From Arthonia radiata (Eukaryota; Ascomycota; Arthoniomycetes; Arthoniales; Arthoniaceae): DNA of 64,000 nucleotides. A program made the translations under genes and the position numbers. Positions within the stretch are counted from its first letter, which is position 1. Each line of letters opens with the position of its first letter. The stretch spans positions 434,001 to 498,000 of the forward strand of contig PSQN01000012.1 in NCBI GenBank assembly GCA_002989075.1, given 5' to 3'. This document shows positions 56,401-63,739 of the stretch, piece by piece. The notes under the pieces are model-generated. The model made no database searches. It was not told where the DNA came from and worked only from the letters and a program-made list of their open reading frames with translations.

Positions 56401-59400
56401 CTCGCTCTTTGTTGCCATCGTCCTCGCAGGGTGCGTCGTCACCCCATTGCACCTTTGAGCTCTTCTTCTTCTGCTTCTTGCGATCTTTTTTAGAAAGGAC
56501 GGGAGATACAGGAGGATCCTCTGAATCGAAACGGTCATTACTGTGACGTTTGTCGGTCGAAACGCTTTCAGGTAAACCTGGTCTGGACTGAGCTTCCTCA
56601 CCGTAATCGTTGCGCGAACCAACGTCGGGCTTCTGCTCTGTTTCAAGAGGTCTGCCAACCTCGTCGTCATCGAAGTTCACGGACCGTGAATTTTGTTTCT
56701 TGCCTTTTTTCGATTTCTTTGAAGGTTGTGTATCCCATTCATCAGTGGGATCGTTTCGAGGAGCAGATATAGGTATATCTTGACGATTTTTCGTTGGCGA
56801 CTCGGACCTGTCATTTTCGGTTGCGCTTGCAGTCCGAAACTCAGGTGACCCGTCACCGTTGATCTCCCCATTTCCACGAGAGTCATTAGGCTCATAGACT
56901 TGATCTTCGGCTTCCCAAGAGACGCGTTTATCGCGTTTCTTTTGCTTCTTTGATTTCTTGGAAGAGGTGTTTGCCGTACTCCACTCGTCCTCGACGTTAG
57001 CATCTGCAACGCGCGACCTCGAATTGGACGTCTCAAGCTTATCGTTTTTATCTGAGTTTCCGGTAGCGCCCTCAAATTCGTCAAAGGCGCCCGGCATGGA
57101 TGAAGGCTCCGTGCGAGAGCTATGTCTGCCCTCCTCTGCCCGTTCTAACACCGTCTCTTGTGATGGAATCGTAGCCTGAGGCTCTTGAAAGCTAACGGAT
57201 TTCTTTGGAGCTGTACTCGTTACGTCTTCAAGCGATACTGTTTTCGACTCCGGGGCTCTGTTAGATGCACCTTGAACCTCAGCATTGGCCTCCGGCTTCT
57301 GTTGGGACGAAGAGACTTTCCCCACGACTCCAGCAGCGGCGCCGCTTGCTAGCGCCGCAAAGCTTGCCCATCTTGACTGCGCTTTGTTCGACTTGCGTAC
57401 CTCTTCAAGAGGTATATCTTCGGGTCTAATACGATCTCCCCCAACTGATCGATCGGAAAGCGATAATATGGCAGCAGTATCGGCCTGCTCTTCACGATCG
57501 GGCGATTGAGAGATTCGAGAAGACGTTCGACCCTCAGTGACCTTGTCAAAAGGAACTGTCTTTGGTGGAGATGAACGATGGGACTCGTCAAAATCACTTG
57601 TGTCGCGCGATTCGGTAGGGTACGGAGTCTGCCTCGATGGTGTCACAATGTCGCCGTTACTCCTGTCTTCGATATTGTTTCGACCGCCTCTTTCTTCAGT
57701 GAACGTCGATCCGCTGTGCGAGGTCGGGGATTTTACTATTGTATCTTCATTAGTAACCTTGCCACTACGCTTACCTTCTGTCGCATCTTCCGCTGGATGA
57801 GCGTCAGTGCCAACTCTTGACACGTCGCGCGTCCCTTCTTCAGTCGGTGTGAAGCGCAACGGAGAAGGAGACCGAGATCTGGGCGACAATCCAGACTCAC
57901 TGCGAGGTGGCGTGGGCGCAATTAGCTCGAGCCGTGGCACATTACGAGAAGGTGCCGCAGCGATCTCGCGATCATCTGGGAAGTTGGCAAAATCTCCGCC
58001 GGTGGCATCAGGATTTGTTGTTTTGCTGGCTTTCCCTTGTTGACCATCGCGAAGCTCTTCGGGCTTCCAAAAGTCTGATGCAGAAGTTTGGTCATGCACA
58101 TACTTATCCCGCCAGTCCTCGAGCACTTCATTAGCTTCCTTGTCGTTGCGCGCGTATTCAGCGGCTTTCTTTCTTTTCTTGAAGAAATCAGGATGGAATT
58201 TCGAATGCTCATGGCTATGATCGTCGTCGTCGCTGGAATCGATTTCTGGCGCAGGTCTGCGCATTTCGAAACTTGAACTAGATGGAAGATTGATTTTTGG
58301 CGCTGGCGGACTCTCTGATTGTTGTCGTCGTCGAGTGCCTTCTGCTTGGTCAGTACTTCTCGTCTGATCATCTTCCTCCAAGCGAGGGAATGGTATTGTC
58401 TCATCGAAGGTTTCTTTAGTGCCCACATGTGGAGTTGCTTGCGTGGTACTAGCAAGAACGGGCTCCGGCGCAGAACTTCTCACATCTTCACGACTGAAAT
58501 ATGCTGGCTCTTCATGGCTGGAGTCTTTCTGACGATCGTTTTCTGCTCGCTTGCGATGCTCCAATCCCGCTCCAATAAGAGCGCCAGCTACTGATGCTCC
58601 AATAGCCGCTGCTGCTGGAGTATCAACATTGGATCGCTCTTCCTTGGCATGAGCGCTTGGGCGCCGCCCGCGCTGATTGACGATTTCATCAACTTTCCCA
58701 ATCTCATCGGAAGACGAGTCAAGAGGCCGAGGCGAAGGAACAGGACTCTTGCGTGGTCGTCGAGTAGTAGCGGCTTGGGAAAGGTTGGACTCTTCAGCGG
58801 GATGCCTCGGCGGGTACTCAGACTGCGGAGTCTCAAGGTCTGAATCAGGTTCACTAGTAGGTCTGGGACGTCTTGGTGCGTCTGCGAAGCTCACTCGGCG
58901 AAGAGGCGGTGGACGGAAATCAGCAGCCTTGACAGGGGGGATCTGAATTGGTGGAATCGGCTGGGGTTGTTTAAGGGGCAAGTCGTCCGTTCTTGCTCGT
59001 ACAAGAGGTCTCGGCGAGAATGAGGTGTCTTGCTCAGGCATGGTCCGTCGACCTGGGACGTCTTGATCTGGCATTGGATCCAGCACGCGCAGAGGCTCAG
59101 TCGATGCTCTCCTAAGAGTATGATCGGAAGGCCGCATAGTGTTGGCAAGGCCTTTGTCGCCAGACCTTTCTGTCACTGTGGATGACGCGACAACCGGCAC
59201 TAGAGGGTCAATTTGCGATAACTCGCGGTGAGATGGGCTGTGTCTTCGATTTGGACCCCAACGCCAATTCCATTTGTCGGTGCCAGCGCCGGACGCTGCA
59301 GATGATAGTGACTCTGCGCTAGAGTGTGCTGACTTATGCTGGCCCAGATGTCCTCCACCGAAGGCTAGGGCTGAATCTTCGCTGTTGCCCTCTTCAGATG

Positions 59401-61708
59401 CTGATTCCCATCCCTCTTCATGTTGATCACGAGAGACTTGATGCACTCGTTCCGGTGGAGGTGCAAGCCCGTGGTGACCGGAATCCCTGCCATGCTTGTT
59501 TGCTACGCGACCCTTGCCAGCCTCGTGTGCTGCCAAAGCTGCAGCTGCAGTTCCTAGACCTGCTAAAGCGAGTTTGGCTCGCTCGTCGGAGGACCTTCGT
59601 GGACGATTGCTCGACTTAGATTTCGACTTGGCCTGACGGGCAATCCGAGCCGGTGAAACGCTGGCCTCAACCAAGAAATCATCTGAGCTCGAGCCACTGT
59701 GTCTTCGTTGTCGACGATGAGCCGAAAGCTTGCGCGAAGACTTCTTTGGTGTACCAAATACACGACCAAAGAATCCTACTTTATCGCTACTTCGCGAAGA
59801 GACTGAAGAGGATGAGGGCGATGAACGTCTTCGCCTTCTTTGATCTGGGCGAGTTCCCTGAGAGGTTCTGATAGAGTCGTGTTCGTCGATTTTGCTCAGA
59901 GGACGATGCCTTGACTCCTCAAATGCATCGCGGATGGGAGCCCCTGGGCCCTCATGATTCCGACCTTCACGATGGGTCCCATGCTTGCTGCCCACTATCA
60001 CGCCTGCGCCAGCGGCAGTCGCGGAGAGCGCAGCCTCACGCTCGGATCGATCAAGGGAGACTGTTGAGTGTTCTGGAGTGGTAGTCACCTGTTCAGAATA
60101 AGAGCGCCTGGTATGTGGCAATGAAGAACTGCCTGCGGCATTGGACATCTGTTCACGCGAGCGGCGACGCGCGATCGTCTCTGAGTTCGTTCTTCGCTGA
60201 CGCTTCTCGCCATCAGAAAGGGCTTCAGAGTCGCTGCCCGCGCCAAAGAATTTTGCGATGCCGTATGCTCCTAGTCCTGCGCCTAGCCATGTCGCATTTC
60301 GTTTCTGACTTTGTACAGGTCGGTCAATAGACGACCCCTGATAGCGACGCTGTTTGTCGACGCGAATATTCTCGAAAGACTCGCGAGAGCGCATTCGTCG
60401 CGGATTATGATGACGAGGAGCTTGCGTAGGAGATGAATTGCGGTCGAAGCAATATTTGCACACTCCAATGTACTCGGTGTATTCCTCCATCTTGCGAACA
60501 TCCTCATAATCGTTCCACCAATCCACGAAACTGCGGAAGGCTCCTTTGTCGCCCTCCTCGATAGCGTATTGTTCGTGCTGGTGAGAAGAATGGTGTATAG
60601 GCAGAGGTGGGCGCGAACCGTGAGTCGGGCGGTTATTATTGGGATATGTAGATACAGTGGGAGGCCGCGAGTTGTATTGTGCGTGGGAGCCTGATGGTGC
60701 ATTGGCATGCGCGGAGTGTTTATAGCCCAAAGCTGAAGCACCGATAGCAGCGGCGGTCGTTGCTCCCAGTATGGTGCTTGTGGCCGGTTTCTTTGAAGGT
60801 TTGCTGGGTCGACTGGGCTTACTAAGCAAAGGTGAAGCAGAGGGGCTCATTCTAGGTGAGATCGTCTGCATATTTTGCACCGGTAGGTAGGAAGAGTTAG
60901 CGGTATTGAGGTTACCTGACGCAAAAAACTCGGCGGCTGCTCCCTGACCTGTCTCCTCGGGTGGCGCTGGCTCTGCCGAAGCAGGCATGAGGTGAGGTTC
61001 TGCTCCGACAATTATAGGGGTGCTCGGGCGCACGCCAGGCTGAAATGCGACGGACTCGCCCTGATCGCCATAATAGTCAGCGGCTTCGCCATGTGGATTC
61101 GGACCATTGAATGACGGTAGCGCGTAGTAATAAGGCGTCTGATTCGGAAACTGATTTGGCACATTGGGCTGCAGTTGAGACCAATCAGGATGTTGTACGC
61201 TCTGTCCAACATTGTGAGGATAGCCTTGTACAGCGTTGGACATCTGTGCTTCTTCATCGTCCTCGACTGCACGATTGGCTGATCTCCTCTTTCCAGAACC
61301 TCTCTCATCGAAGATGCCTGGTGCTGAGGCGACATCGGCTCGAGTTGCGCGCTCCGACGTGCTCTTCCTCGTTCCAGTCATTGATCTCACAGCAGGCGCA
61401 TCAACTGCAGATCGAGCTGTTTTCGGCTCGTGTCTGCGACTAGCAGGACTGCTCTCTCTGCGTGAAGAAGACACTGGCACGGAGCGCCGCGATATGGTTG
61501 ACTCGGGCGGTGAATGGTGTGTTCTAGAGCTATGGCCGTCTCGTGAGGTGCGAGAATGACGTTTCGAGCGCTCGCGATCATCCTCGTCTCTATCTCTTCG
61601 CGACGATGATCCACTGATCGTCGAACCGGTCCGGCGCAAAGATCTTGTGGAGTCGTCCTTGCGCCGGCCGCTTTCCGAAGCCTCGTCGCGTTTGCTGCGC
61701 CGAAACAT
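44411..61708 (-). CDS. Leashin-like giant protein (Woronin body / septal pore tether)
   Basis: Exons 61708-46076 and 46018-44411 give 5,746 residues. The intron 46019-46075 is 57 nt (GTAAGT, CTAAC, CAACAG), in phase and free of stops, so the frame is also open through it. The start is an Arg/Ser-rich tract (MFRRSKRDEASESGRRK). A Cys motif VCKYCFD lies near residue 415. Between about 1,580 and 4,880 there are some 24 copies of a Lys-rich motif, usually acidic-Trp/Phe followed by SKKSKKxKKxKK. A second repeat, xSLxDIDADIxEAQ, fills about 3,900-4,400. Residues about 5,235-5,405 form a coiled coil, followed by a folded C-terminal domain (ACQQLCRAVHAWVMRFSKF). Length, single-gene layout and Lys-rich repeats match Aspergillus Lah (about 5,700 residues, often called involucrin repeat protein), which ties Woronin bodies to the septum; Neurospora splits it into two genes. 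Assignment is by architecture, not alignment. Confidence 0.85.
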   Translation of the reverse strand: MFRRSKRDEASESGRRKDDSTRSLRRTGSTISGSSSRRDRDEDDRERSKRHSRTSRDGHSSRTHHSPPESTISRRSVPVSSSRRESSPASRRHEPKTARSAVDAPAVRSMTGTRKSTSERATRADVASAPGIFDERGSGKRRSANRAVEDDEEAQMSNAVQGYPHNVGQSVQHPDWSQLQPNVPNQFPNQTPYYYALPSFNGPNPHGEAADYYGDQGESVAFQPGVRPSTPIIVGAEPHLMPASAEPAPPEETGQGAAAEFFASGNLNTANSSYLPVQNMQTISPRMSPSASPLLSKPSRPSKPSKKPATSTILGATTAAAIGASALGYKHSAHANAPSGSHAQYNSRPPTVSTYPNNNRPTHGSRPPLPIHHSSHQHEQYAIEEGDKGAFRSFVDWWNDYEDVRKMEEYTEYIGVCKYCFDRNSSPTQAPRHHNPRRMRSRESFENIRVDKQRRYQGSSIDRPVQSQKRNATWLGAGLGAYGIAKFFGAGSDSEALSDGEKRQRRTNSETIARRRSREQMSNAAGSSSLPHTRRSYSEQVTTTPEHSTVSLDRSEREAALSATAAGAGVIVGSKHGTHREGRNHEGPGAPIRDAFEESRHRPLSKIDEHDSIRTSQGTRPDQRRRRRSSPSSSSVSSRSSDKVGFFGRVFGTPKKSSRKLSAHRRQRRHSGSSSDDFLVEASVSPARIARQAKSKSKSSNRPRRSSDERAKLALAGLGTAAAALAAHEAGKGRVANKHGRDSGHHGLAPPPERVHQVSRDQHEEGWESASEEGNSEDSALAFGGGHLGQHKSAHSSAESLSSAASGAGTDKWNWRWGPNRRHSPSHRELSQIDPLVPVVASSTVTERSGDKGLANTMRPSDHTLRRASTEPLRVLDPMPDQDVPGRRTMPEQDTSFSPRPLVRARTDDLPLKQPQPIPPIQIPPVKAADFRPPPLRRVSFADAPRRPRPTSEPDSDLETPQSEYPPRHPAEESNLSQAATTRRPRKSPVPSPRPLDSSSDEIGKVDEIVNQRGRRPSAHAKEERSNVDTPAAAAIGASVAGALIGAGLEHRKRAENDRQKDSSHEEPAYFSREDVRSSAPEPVLASTTQATPHVGTKETFDETIPFPRLEEDDQTRSTDQAEGTRRRQQSESPPAPKINLPSSSSFEMRRPAPEIDSSDDDDHSHEHSKFHPDFFKKRKKAAEYARNDKEANEVLEDWRDKYVHDQTSASDFWKPEELRDGQQGKASKTTNPDATGGDFANFPDDREIAAAPSRNVPRLELIAPTPPRSESGLSPRSRSPSPLRFTPTEEGTRDVSRVGTDAHPAEDATEGKRSGKVTNEDTIVKSPTSHSGSTFTEERGGRNNIEDRSNGDIVTPSRQTPYPTESRDTSDFDESHRSSPPKTVPFDKVTEGRTSSRISQSPDREEQADTAAILSLSDRSVGGDRIRPEDIPLEEVRKSNKAQSRWASFAALASGAAAGVVGKVSSSQQKPEANAEVQGASNRAPESKTVSLEDVTSTAPKKSVSFQEPQATIPSQETVLERAEEGRHSSRTEPSSMPGAFDEFEGATGNSDKNDKLETSNSRSRVADANVEDEWSTANTSSKKSKKQKKRDKRVSWEAEDQVYEPNDSRGNGEINGDGSPEFRTASATENDRSESPTKNRQDIPISAPRNDPTDEWDTQPSKKSKKGKKQNSRSVNFDDDEVGRPLETEQKPDVGSRNDYGEEAQSRPGLPESVSTDKRHSNDRFDSEDPPVSPVLSKKDRKKQKKKSSKVQWGDDAPCEDDGNKERDVPDAFAPFQESSALETGTGSHNIADKVNLTHLWRAEDPLTSTPYLPYVQTTSDPAPVEEYEEIIEGAIGTPEEIANGMVDAQDRPAIEQRMGASPRPSSDPISRSRRAASSPESVISKHTHQSADSPRGLRIHSLDGFDVLEDARQSPEAPRSANRDIDSFGEGVGPFEPTDLPFFGRPPSPPSDSPPQFPQQGSAGIADASGSPHAPQHQRQPSSTAIPLRFRKPSGSPTFAHDGGVPTADADFAVPPSTPIRSRPSPRPASTEFKSTSEFRPLYLVERNAKVSEPQESLPSLPSSNSDSRTPSIHESSDNEAYESALESPNVPPSVQSDYFVPSIRTGHDEEYLGSGQTTPRAHTASPEESFRASGYFDTLPQETLAQEAPFGDATDFEPASTRRTTHSQSDSTASTGTVMGGIAAVSGAAAANLPRRRSDEDPTMVRTEAKPSPTEGVAKSFDYMQGGVSPSEQLRLAEEGFGGPQAIDAEGNVPARLANDMSEDEQVSTTKSKSKADRKREKKARKSKPRNLSAFDMSSVADAHGAEMQSFESSATPSNIATNNTLEEPSFGTANELPLGGVERSSALASSKDDEPAARAANPFTNAPSELTKSQDVSSLIAVETSEPSTAIKDEFPSSVNTFKPSPDAPLQVLELAKSTSLPELDDAELSTCTLEDVTQRALSPALSFHDDPKSHHLSDVDAEFEPSEPSKDKVYWHHASTQFDDRQEPLSSVPTDETVESTQDDATKIRSTTEESPFQVFEPKVSRREKRRAKKSSVMQNEDDATLFQDSQPPRVDEAVFSERPLQDPSETAQEIDSSDVAYTTPSSGKRSKKDKKKAKKSSTFEIDLWSAPLNQTDEIPRTSDADLEAAEEGRAPSAASEKQSKDALDAATESPSTAAPDDTSEDFLVSSRKKSKKNKRNAKRAGTFDSEQPTQAVADREDFTRDPSTYLNSGAEQSRPVTPDVLKEPPTPETKSFEEAVENVNTQRVPDATGRSPPTQASEAQHDLADAATRSDQDDIDTASAPSSSKFSKEKRKSRKSVQFSFPDEATSQESGEDLVSVQDATLTAGFSPRRDRSNSLEIGKSDAVQPTVTQSSPSGEMADMGEQQETAEHSLSHSATVPSDTDADPRESDDFFAPSSKKSKKEKRKAKQTLGARSTQDRNDIEKAVLPDFSISETRPDAEPESDGTSVASWALAAGAAGAALGAMSDPASAENSREVSPGAKFNERKNSFGDTAPPQSSKDSGERKEDESQESRSEKPASNPTEDDFQHAIVAGLKEAGFDTNLSASMHGLTTTDEDTNFASSAPAAEHDNMSSHMSYDREGAAHKRSAADEIIEEINKITTVSSDEPEADLEKSEGIGKWSRPSFADQGDGAPKGPRNEDSLKDDAVAMGENAVVSEVPAENPELERLPRMVDISPLDESTRESADQIEAHPNIKNDAAESQTADDWLSKSLSKKDKKKAKKRQSAQLWQDDVVQEPGEADEYSTVSSAFTFSSQQPGNSSVSEKSADPKAQFSIGRDFSSSPTQNEQDVGTVVPAEQTTEPADEWPQSASNKKKKKKEAKKKRQSEIWEDDSAEKDLQPQAVSEPISSNLIARDDSALTETAEPQHDAVDTRETNEGGRERMQQTESDGHRASADTQDVAARSDPNVEEAEQWAPMSKKSKKAAKKSEKKRRQSDQSGSVDPPFEEIAEDIPGNPQASRDNAVLSAPGSGKVEDIAGSQDTATEPTTQSMGLAASSDSQIDNAAAKVVPQPSVANRGEEENVGSKVRTGSESSGAFMVEGKKAEHNSRSNDEFNQILDASLTHAGFDQASLFSHRPTEDDGQGFVPANEEHALEYGNIQTQNTKRSGSRTPSPTQMWGSSSPPKRSPPSEPADSTQQNQSGTFDDSNLPQATAKDKRGPNTFEDAAIASGIAAIAVGGTVLSRRDSSKTSKKNKKKKKGVRFDAFEEEESSQAQDEPASDLAGPAIERENPMGDYFGSFGAGQDDGGAQERIADTQPQLEGGQHDISSERQPSFIDDEWAPAATSKKAKRSKKDKRASSTPANDVVAAQSIDGGAMNMPRVEVTTPPFQDEPSQQFEVFDPESRKYEGEGRREANDYDDMDPDFEDAQEQQGQSPRGQRRGSRANLADIESDIREAQESLGQTANEDYRDSPTSPQYEDFESSIKEAVRPGSNQGDEKAQFEPFPSLEDKRRDTSSSPEPFPQLGADTAIEEANVRDDQQRDSLADIEADIEEAQVSEADFVNRDRMDAQRRSFAEFEEDLQEARAGQSRFPDEDDRRRSLSDMDFERHEAQPLQEDLFIDSSQRIFLSDDKGYIEEAQPAHMQDLSEDGRHASLANIDREATEVPATQDLAFSGDAGRESLTDIDADIREAQQAAALENGFSSGPASYKKAKKGKKGRKAQAPLDEFSSIEERRASETGVDAETMGARAATTKEEQEVDWFAPVSSKKGKKAKSNSQVSPAEDYKLRAGAQRASTEIDAKLEDTQAATSKQAQDDYWVAPVLSGKSEGNMDNQASLARDDASAGGVERSSLVDIDAEIKETQAATSVEDRNDEWAASLPSKKGKKGKKGKRAQSANAVDQPPGPEISSSSQAIPLFTTDTPIADDGQRTSLGNIDADIKEAQAAASQEAPEDDWYAPVSSKKSKKGKKAKRTQSTDTPDETQQRFVMEDAAKTEQALGNAEAGMGDTLMQDANDKNEQEMREAYPAPSDAIDWEQRQDYFGRVGGMERSHETEANDEPAPPYSPSQQQPVLDTGSPVNTSDNAPMPSAAVLEQRQDEEVYLTNQGRDLGEAQDEPQSTNATEENEDFSIAPARKMSKKDKKKAKKSQQTAPEADNEASEPSQAAPSIGNDGASESLFSARNLGRAEELLKEGQQTDEGLSRSESAHEEKHNHLGPARTLSKKDKNKIKQQIFEDDHMYESRKDDSIGEMPDQSVEPADSIFTHSDPMDTDQAVHDRGTSSEAPETLGEEQTTAPAEDEEGDMSFMPARKLSKKEAKKQKKAQSVSEAALPVAHDDTQFDEQTTALLEGEEDSASSMPARKMSNKEKKKQKKQSLVSEAATPIADDNRQFDEPTTSPIEKEENSMAFVPARESSKKEKKKQKKRQSVFEAATPGANDDAQFNEPTSNDGILGNANTVERMLEKEGEQRGNSPNFVAPADDWLNESPDTPIGKAAPPESTTKSRESSLFKSPPSHREPSFTQQRDFGADERAEAGLNETTLADDHADVGSGGSPSMLASDRSFEPDDEDSPLSVRRRRSRPLEVITEGSRETSPSKHATLGHVIEPERDSGSSSALSERALRTRRGSNDLRRASMSPSGSELANVRKAYIRSPVSATYSTASGDLVRPSSAMSSHSRAGSTTSNHSLRRIDDKTVSRSISSDLRAAAKRDASGEKARASDDSQTPLPVPVPLPFDYEPLKGTGVKNTRERRQDMSDGGVFVSHDFVHHFDEIPANVTQQEAFGDARGSPRSPTRPPSVRKRQSLQVLELQNKLDEALAENDSLKHARSRSQRGLDDTDATSSLQKTLQARDIQINEKDLEIRNVKIALQTLQSEIERLKEHNSQLQTANDNLGEDVNLRYASLQQERDEAHSKWQASTRQLGELEEKHGKLSAGMEAVVRQQIAAALDDRNAEIRSLRAELETASDRIESLQQQAATFSGSDDYLNTRDEDYFDNACQQLCRAVHAWVMRFSKFSDNRKCRLSSEIHDDTIETRLDNAMLDGTDVDDYLADRVLRRDVFMSVVMTMVWEYVFTRYLFGMDREQRQKLKSLEKILSEVGPPKAVAQWRATTLSLLSRREAFFDQRSQDTDAVVNEIMKTLGRLLPPPGQQMKQVQDSLRNVMILAVDLSIEMRTQRAEYIMLPPLRPEFDTNGDLAKKVFFNAALMNEKSEETASNEELEEQAATVRTVLFPLVVKRGNDNGETDEEIVVHPAQVLVSRPNKRRSGVMSNANRSTVSIAPPAVLEPPPRKISNVAPPPKATPSAPPRFEDPADMV
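47000..47490 (-). repeat. Three tandem repeats of about 153 bp inside the Leashin-like gene
   Basis: Units of about 51 codons, each with PARKxSxKEKKKQKK, then SVxEAATPxAxDDxQF(D/N)E. Landmark TCGGCTC(A/G)T(C/T)AAATTG or its variant recurs near 47018, 47172 and 47325. Recent local duplication is likely. Confidence 0.75.
47080..56980 (-). repeat. About 24 dispersed Lys-rich motifs in the Leashin-like protein
   Basis: Copies lie near 56.95, 56.7, 56.47, 54.85, 54.1, 53.9, 53.65, 53.3, 52.97, 52.03, 51.73, 51.4, 50.6, 50.3, 49.2, 49.05, 48.9 (degenerate), 48.7, 48.45, 47.93, 47.68, 47.42, 47.26 and 47.1 kb. Typical forms are DEWDTQPSKKSKKGKK, DDWLSKSLSKKDKKKAKK and DDWYAPVSSKKSKKGKK. Spacers are acidic and Ser/Pro-rich. 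Confidence 0.8.
48530..50020 (-). repeat. Second repeat class, SLxDIDADIxEAQ, in the Leashin-like protein
   Basis: About eleven copies, from NLADIESDIREAQ near 50.0 kb through SLADIEADIEEAQ, SLTDIDADIREAQ and SLVDIDAEIKETQ to SLGNIDADIKEAQ near 48.55 kb. Unit length is about 38-45 codons on the left part and about 60-80 where a Lys-rich motif is included. Confidence 0.8.
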
Positions 61709-62474
61709 GCTCGCAAGCTTCTAGTGTATGCAAATGGCCATAGAAAGCTATGCAAGGATCTGTAGTCTTATTTGGTAGTGGCTGTTCAGGGTATGGGAGC
61801 TGTCGTCTGCTTAGGAAGGGTGGTATATTACACAGATGCAAGAGTATTGGGTATCAATCATGAAAGGTCGTGAAATCGTCAATGCTTGGATATGCAACAA
61901 GAAAGAGAGAGAATGCGCTTTGCAGAGTCGACAGCTTGAGCCGTGGTGAGTCGGTTGCGATGGAGAAGGCAAACCGTCAAGCTTGACATTCGGGCGGCGT
62001 CTGCCCTGTATTTCGGCGCTAGTTGTTATATAACGTGGCGGGTGTGGCTCGTGCACGATGATATTGAAAACAGGCCATGTTGCCAACACGCATAGAGACA
62101 GCGCAGCTGGCAACTTCTTGTCAATGATTAGGGAACAGTTTGAACGAGTTTGGGTATCTACGGCGTGAGCCCATTTCTGCACACTAAAAGGATCCTGGTG
62201 CCACTTCCCCAGTACCAAGCCTCAAGACGCCAACGCTATGCTCCAATCCCTGCGCTGATGCAACATTCATAATCATGCTTCAACAATGGCGACAACTTGG
62301 CTGACATGCCCAGCAACTCCATGGTGCGATTGCTGGACTGACCAACAAGCTCTTACGGCGAGGCGACGTCGTTGCATGGGGTTTCTACCCTTGACACCTG
62401 CATCTTTCCGGTATATGTCTTGAACAGCGTGCATGGTGCCACTATCTTCCTTCTTGGATGTTGCGATCGGTTCT
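61709..62474. other. Leashin-like promoter and CstF-64 3' flank
   Basis: 766 bases between two minus-strand genes. No coding frame supported; this must carry the promoter of the giant gene. Confidence 0.55.
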
Positions 62475-63374
62475 TCATCGCATACCAGCTTGCTGCCGTA
62501 TGTGCATGAGTTGCGCTCGCATATTTGGCTCCAAAGCATCGACCTGCGCCTGCGACATCATTAAAATTTGCCGCATCGCCTCATGTTGAGCCTCGCTCTG
62601 CGATGGCGCAGCTGGTTGGGGCGGTTGGTATGGTTGTTGCGGTGGCATGGGAGGGGTCGCCGTTGGCATCTGCTGGAATTGCGGCTGTTGTAGATGTGGC
62701 ATCGGCTGTTGAGGGATTGGTGCGGCCGACACCGGCGGAGCGGCGGGTTGGTGTGATTGTTGTTGCGCTTGCAACACGACTTGCGATAGCACATTTGTGT
62801 CAACGAGACCCAACAAGAGCAGCGACTGAAAGATGGCGTAGGACAGCTGTGGAGCAGAAGACAGCAATTGAATAGCTTGACCGGGATTGCTGTCCACGAC
62901 TCCCTTCATAGAAGACAGCATATCCAGCAAAGCAGGGGGCGGAATCTGATTGAGTGTCTTCGATATAGCATCTGGGCATGAAAGGCCGGGTGGAAGATCA
63001 GTGCCGGGCGGGAGAGGAGGAAGCAGATTGGATTGGCTAGGACCTGCTCCGTTCACGCTTTGAGCAGTCGGTTCTCCTCCAGCACCAGATGGCTTCTCAT
63101 CCTTACTGGGACCATCATTCGACCAGTCGACGCGCAGGCTTCTTCCCATAATCTCATAATTGTTCAAATTACGAGTCGCGGACGCAGCCGCATCATGGTC
63201 CGAGAACTCAGCAAATCCGTACCCACGTGGTCGTCCTGTGTCCTTGTCGTAGACGAGGCGGAAATTCAGGACATGACCTGCCTGACTGAGGATATCATTG
63301 ATTTGCTCCTCGGTGAGACCGTAGGGAATGTTGCCGACGAAGACTGTGTGCTCTTTAATCTGCCCAGAGACCAT
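62475..63374 (-). CDS. Cleavage stimulation factor 64 / Rna15-type RRM protein
   Basis: Intronless, 299 residues from the ATG at 63374 (GTCACCATGGTC); the frame is open upstream but without a further ATG. One RRM (about 9-87) has RNP2 VFVGNI and RNP1 RGYGFAEF, with GRSLRVDWS at its end. The hinge (about 130-200, SCPDAISKTLNQIPPPALLD, LSSAPQLSYAIFQSLLLLGL) matches the part that binds CstF-77/Rna14. A Gln/Pro-rich linker leads to the three-helix C-terminus (ILMMSQAQVDALEPNMRAQL). The protein binds U/GU-rich RNA downstream of the poly(A) site during mRNA 3'-end formation, in the nucleus. It shares a short promoter with prohibitin-2. Confidence 0.95.
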   Translation of the reverse strand: MVSGQIKEHTVFVGNIPYGLTEEQINDILSQAGHVLNFRLVYDKDTGRPRGYGFAEFSDHDAAASATRNLNNYEIMGRSLRVDWSNDGPSKDEKPSGAGGEPTAQSVNGAGPSQSNLLPPLPPGTDLPPGLSCPDAISKTLNQIPPPALLDMLSSMKGVVDSNPGQAIQLLSSAPQLSYAIFQSLLLLGLVDTNVLSQVVLQAQQQSHQPAAPPVSAAPIPQQPMPHLQQPQFQQMPTATPPMPPQQPYQPPQPAAPSQSEAQHEAMRQILMMSQAQVDALEPNMRAQLMHIRQQAGMR

Positions 63375-63739
63375 GGTGACGCTACCTGGCCGATGTGAAC
63401 TGCGCCGACCGAAAGCTGGTGATTGCGTAAATGCGAATGCGTAGGTACAACCTTTCGAACGCAAGGTGCGGCCTCGGTCATATGAATTCAGGCGACGATC
63501 GGGATGCTGCGGTTCTTTGACACTGGGCAGAAGAGAAGCATCAAAGCGAACGTCTTGAAGTGACTCTCGACACTGCCAAGGCGCTATTTAATTACCTGAA
63601 CGGGTAGTCGCATCCATACGAGACTACAGAGGTCTCCAAGCATCATTCATCCTACAGAAGCACGAAGACTCCTGCCCACGCATCGCAACGCCAGCAATCA
63701 ATTCGTTCAGTCTGAGTCTTTTGAGACTTGCTTTTTCAG
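63375..63739. promoter_or_regulatory. Shared divergent promoter, CstF-64 / prohibitin-2
   Basis: 365 bases separate the two divergent ATGs, so both promoters lie here. No TATA box stands out. Confidence 0.6.
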
